From Bacillus sp. NP157 (lineage in GTDB: Bacteria > Pseudomonadota > Gammaproteobacteria > Xanthomonadales > Rhodanobacteraceae): 64,000 bases of DNA. The first letter of the stretch is position 1. Every line of letters begins with the position of its first letter. The stretch is taken from NCBI GenBank assembly GCA_018889975.1, contig CP076546.1, positions 1,240,001 through 1,304,000 of the forward strand, in the 5' to 3' direction. Of this stretch, positions 63,738 to 64,000 are shown piece by piece. The notes below the pieces were generated by a model that saw only the letters and a list, made by a program, of their open reading frames with translations, did no database searches and had not been told where the DNA came from. The position numbers were made by a program, and so were the translations under genes.

Positions 63738-64000
63738 GAGCGGTCACCGTTTGTACGCACGCCGACGCGGCGTGGGAGAGCCTGCCTGACAGCGTTATAC
63801 GCCCGGCAATCACGGTGTTTCGCTCGGCTTTAGGCGCTATGGCCGGACGATCTACGAGCAACGTTGCGAAGCGGCGCACCATCCTTCGACGACGCATGAA
63901 ATTACGGGTCGAAGCGCGCGGAGGAAGTCCTCCGCGATCATTGTTCTTCCGCTTCATTTCCGTTTCCGCGCAATACGTATCGCAAGATGTTGCGCCTCGT
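63738..64000. other. Upstream region of the second cupin gene to the window edge
   Basis: No supported coding region. It contains the hairpin at 63917-63936. A minus-strand open frame (63628-63957) overlaps the cupin gene and has no family character, so it is not called. Whatever follows on the right lies beyond the window. Confidence 0.5.
63917..63936. terminator. Perfect 9-bp inverted repeat with short T-rich tail
   Basis: The arms cgcggagga and tcctccgcg meet at a two-base centre, so the functional loop is probably four bases. A loose T-rich stretch follows on the plus strand. It could end transcription coming from the left, or mark the end of a gene whose body is out of view. Confidence 0.45.

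Noticed and set aside
63628-63957. 109-codon minus-strand frame at the right edge
   Set aside because: It overlaps the cupin gene in another frame and has no recognisable features.

Overview
The window is about 64 kb of high-GC, gene-dense chromosome. It looks like a gammaproteobacterium of the Xanthomonadales (Rhodanobacteraceae; Luteibacter- or Dyella-like). This is inferred from overall gene content, GC-ending codons, a PilY1/minor-pilin cluster, REP-type repeats built on taggagcgcgc, and LytS/LytTR regulators. No rRNA or tRNA gene was recognised.

Layout. 1-6.1 kb is housekeeping: a rhodanese-MoeB/ThiF fusion, an acetyltransferase, folD, guaB and guaA. 6.1-7.8 kb holds a class II Fic protein behind guaA with an unusual upstream repeat array. 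7.8-14.4 kb holds AraC/dehydrogenase, methyltransferase, saccharopine-dehydrogenase-like and GST genes, plus a small, apparently truncated gene. 14.4-15.8 kb is a low-GC islet with two small orphan genes and gene debris. It is bounded by a decayed second copy of the 3' end of the neighbouring thioesterase gene. 15.8-23 kb is a redox and regulator neighbourhood (thioesterase, O-methyltransferase/TetR, AraC, SDR, aldo-keto reductase, old yellow enzyme, SnoaL-like protein, tag).

23-35 kb: a TPR membrane protein, a REP inverted pair, a JmjC-like cupin, AhpD/MocR, tadA, sirtuin, a degenerate kinase-HPt protein next to a LuxR-type regulator, pgm, yjjX, zwf, msrB and msrA. 35-41.6 kb: a LytS/LytTR two-component pair, a serine hydrolase preceded by AlgR-like boxes, gph, and TetR/MFS efflux. 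41.6-46.8 kb: a membrane-bound three-subunit FAD dehydrogenase operon under a LacI regulator with two visible operators, then a small DNA-binding-like protein with a perfect 25-bp palindrome over its promoter. 46.8-51.2 kb: a large secreted glycoside-hydrolase-like protein, a methyltransferase and a VOC protein. 51.2-58.5 kb: the type IV pilus minor-pilin operon pilV-pilW-pilX-pilY1-pilE-fimT/gspH. 58.9-64 kb: a lipase-like hydrolase, DUF2878, a small protein, DUF2252 and a second JmjC-like cupin.

The most notable non-coding signals are regulatory: the LacI operator pair, the palindrome promoter at 46.4 kb that predicts a leaderless mRNA, three helically phased boxes before fic, and AlgR-like repeats after the LytTR gene. 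Two patches of atypical codons, in the guaA 3' end and inside folD, and the 14.4-15.8 kb islet point to past recombination. All family names are from reading the sequence; no database search was run.
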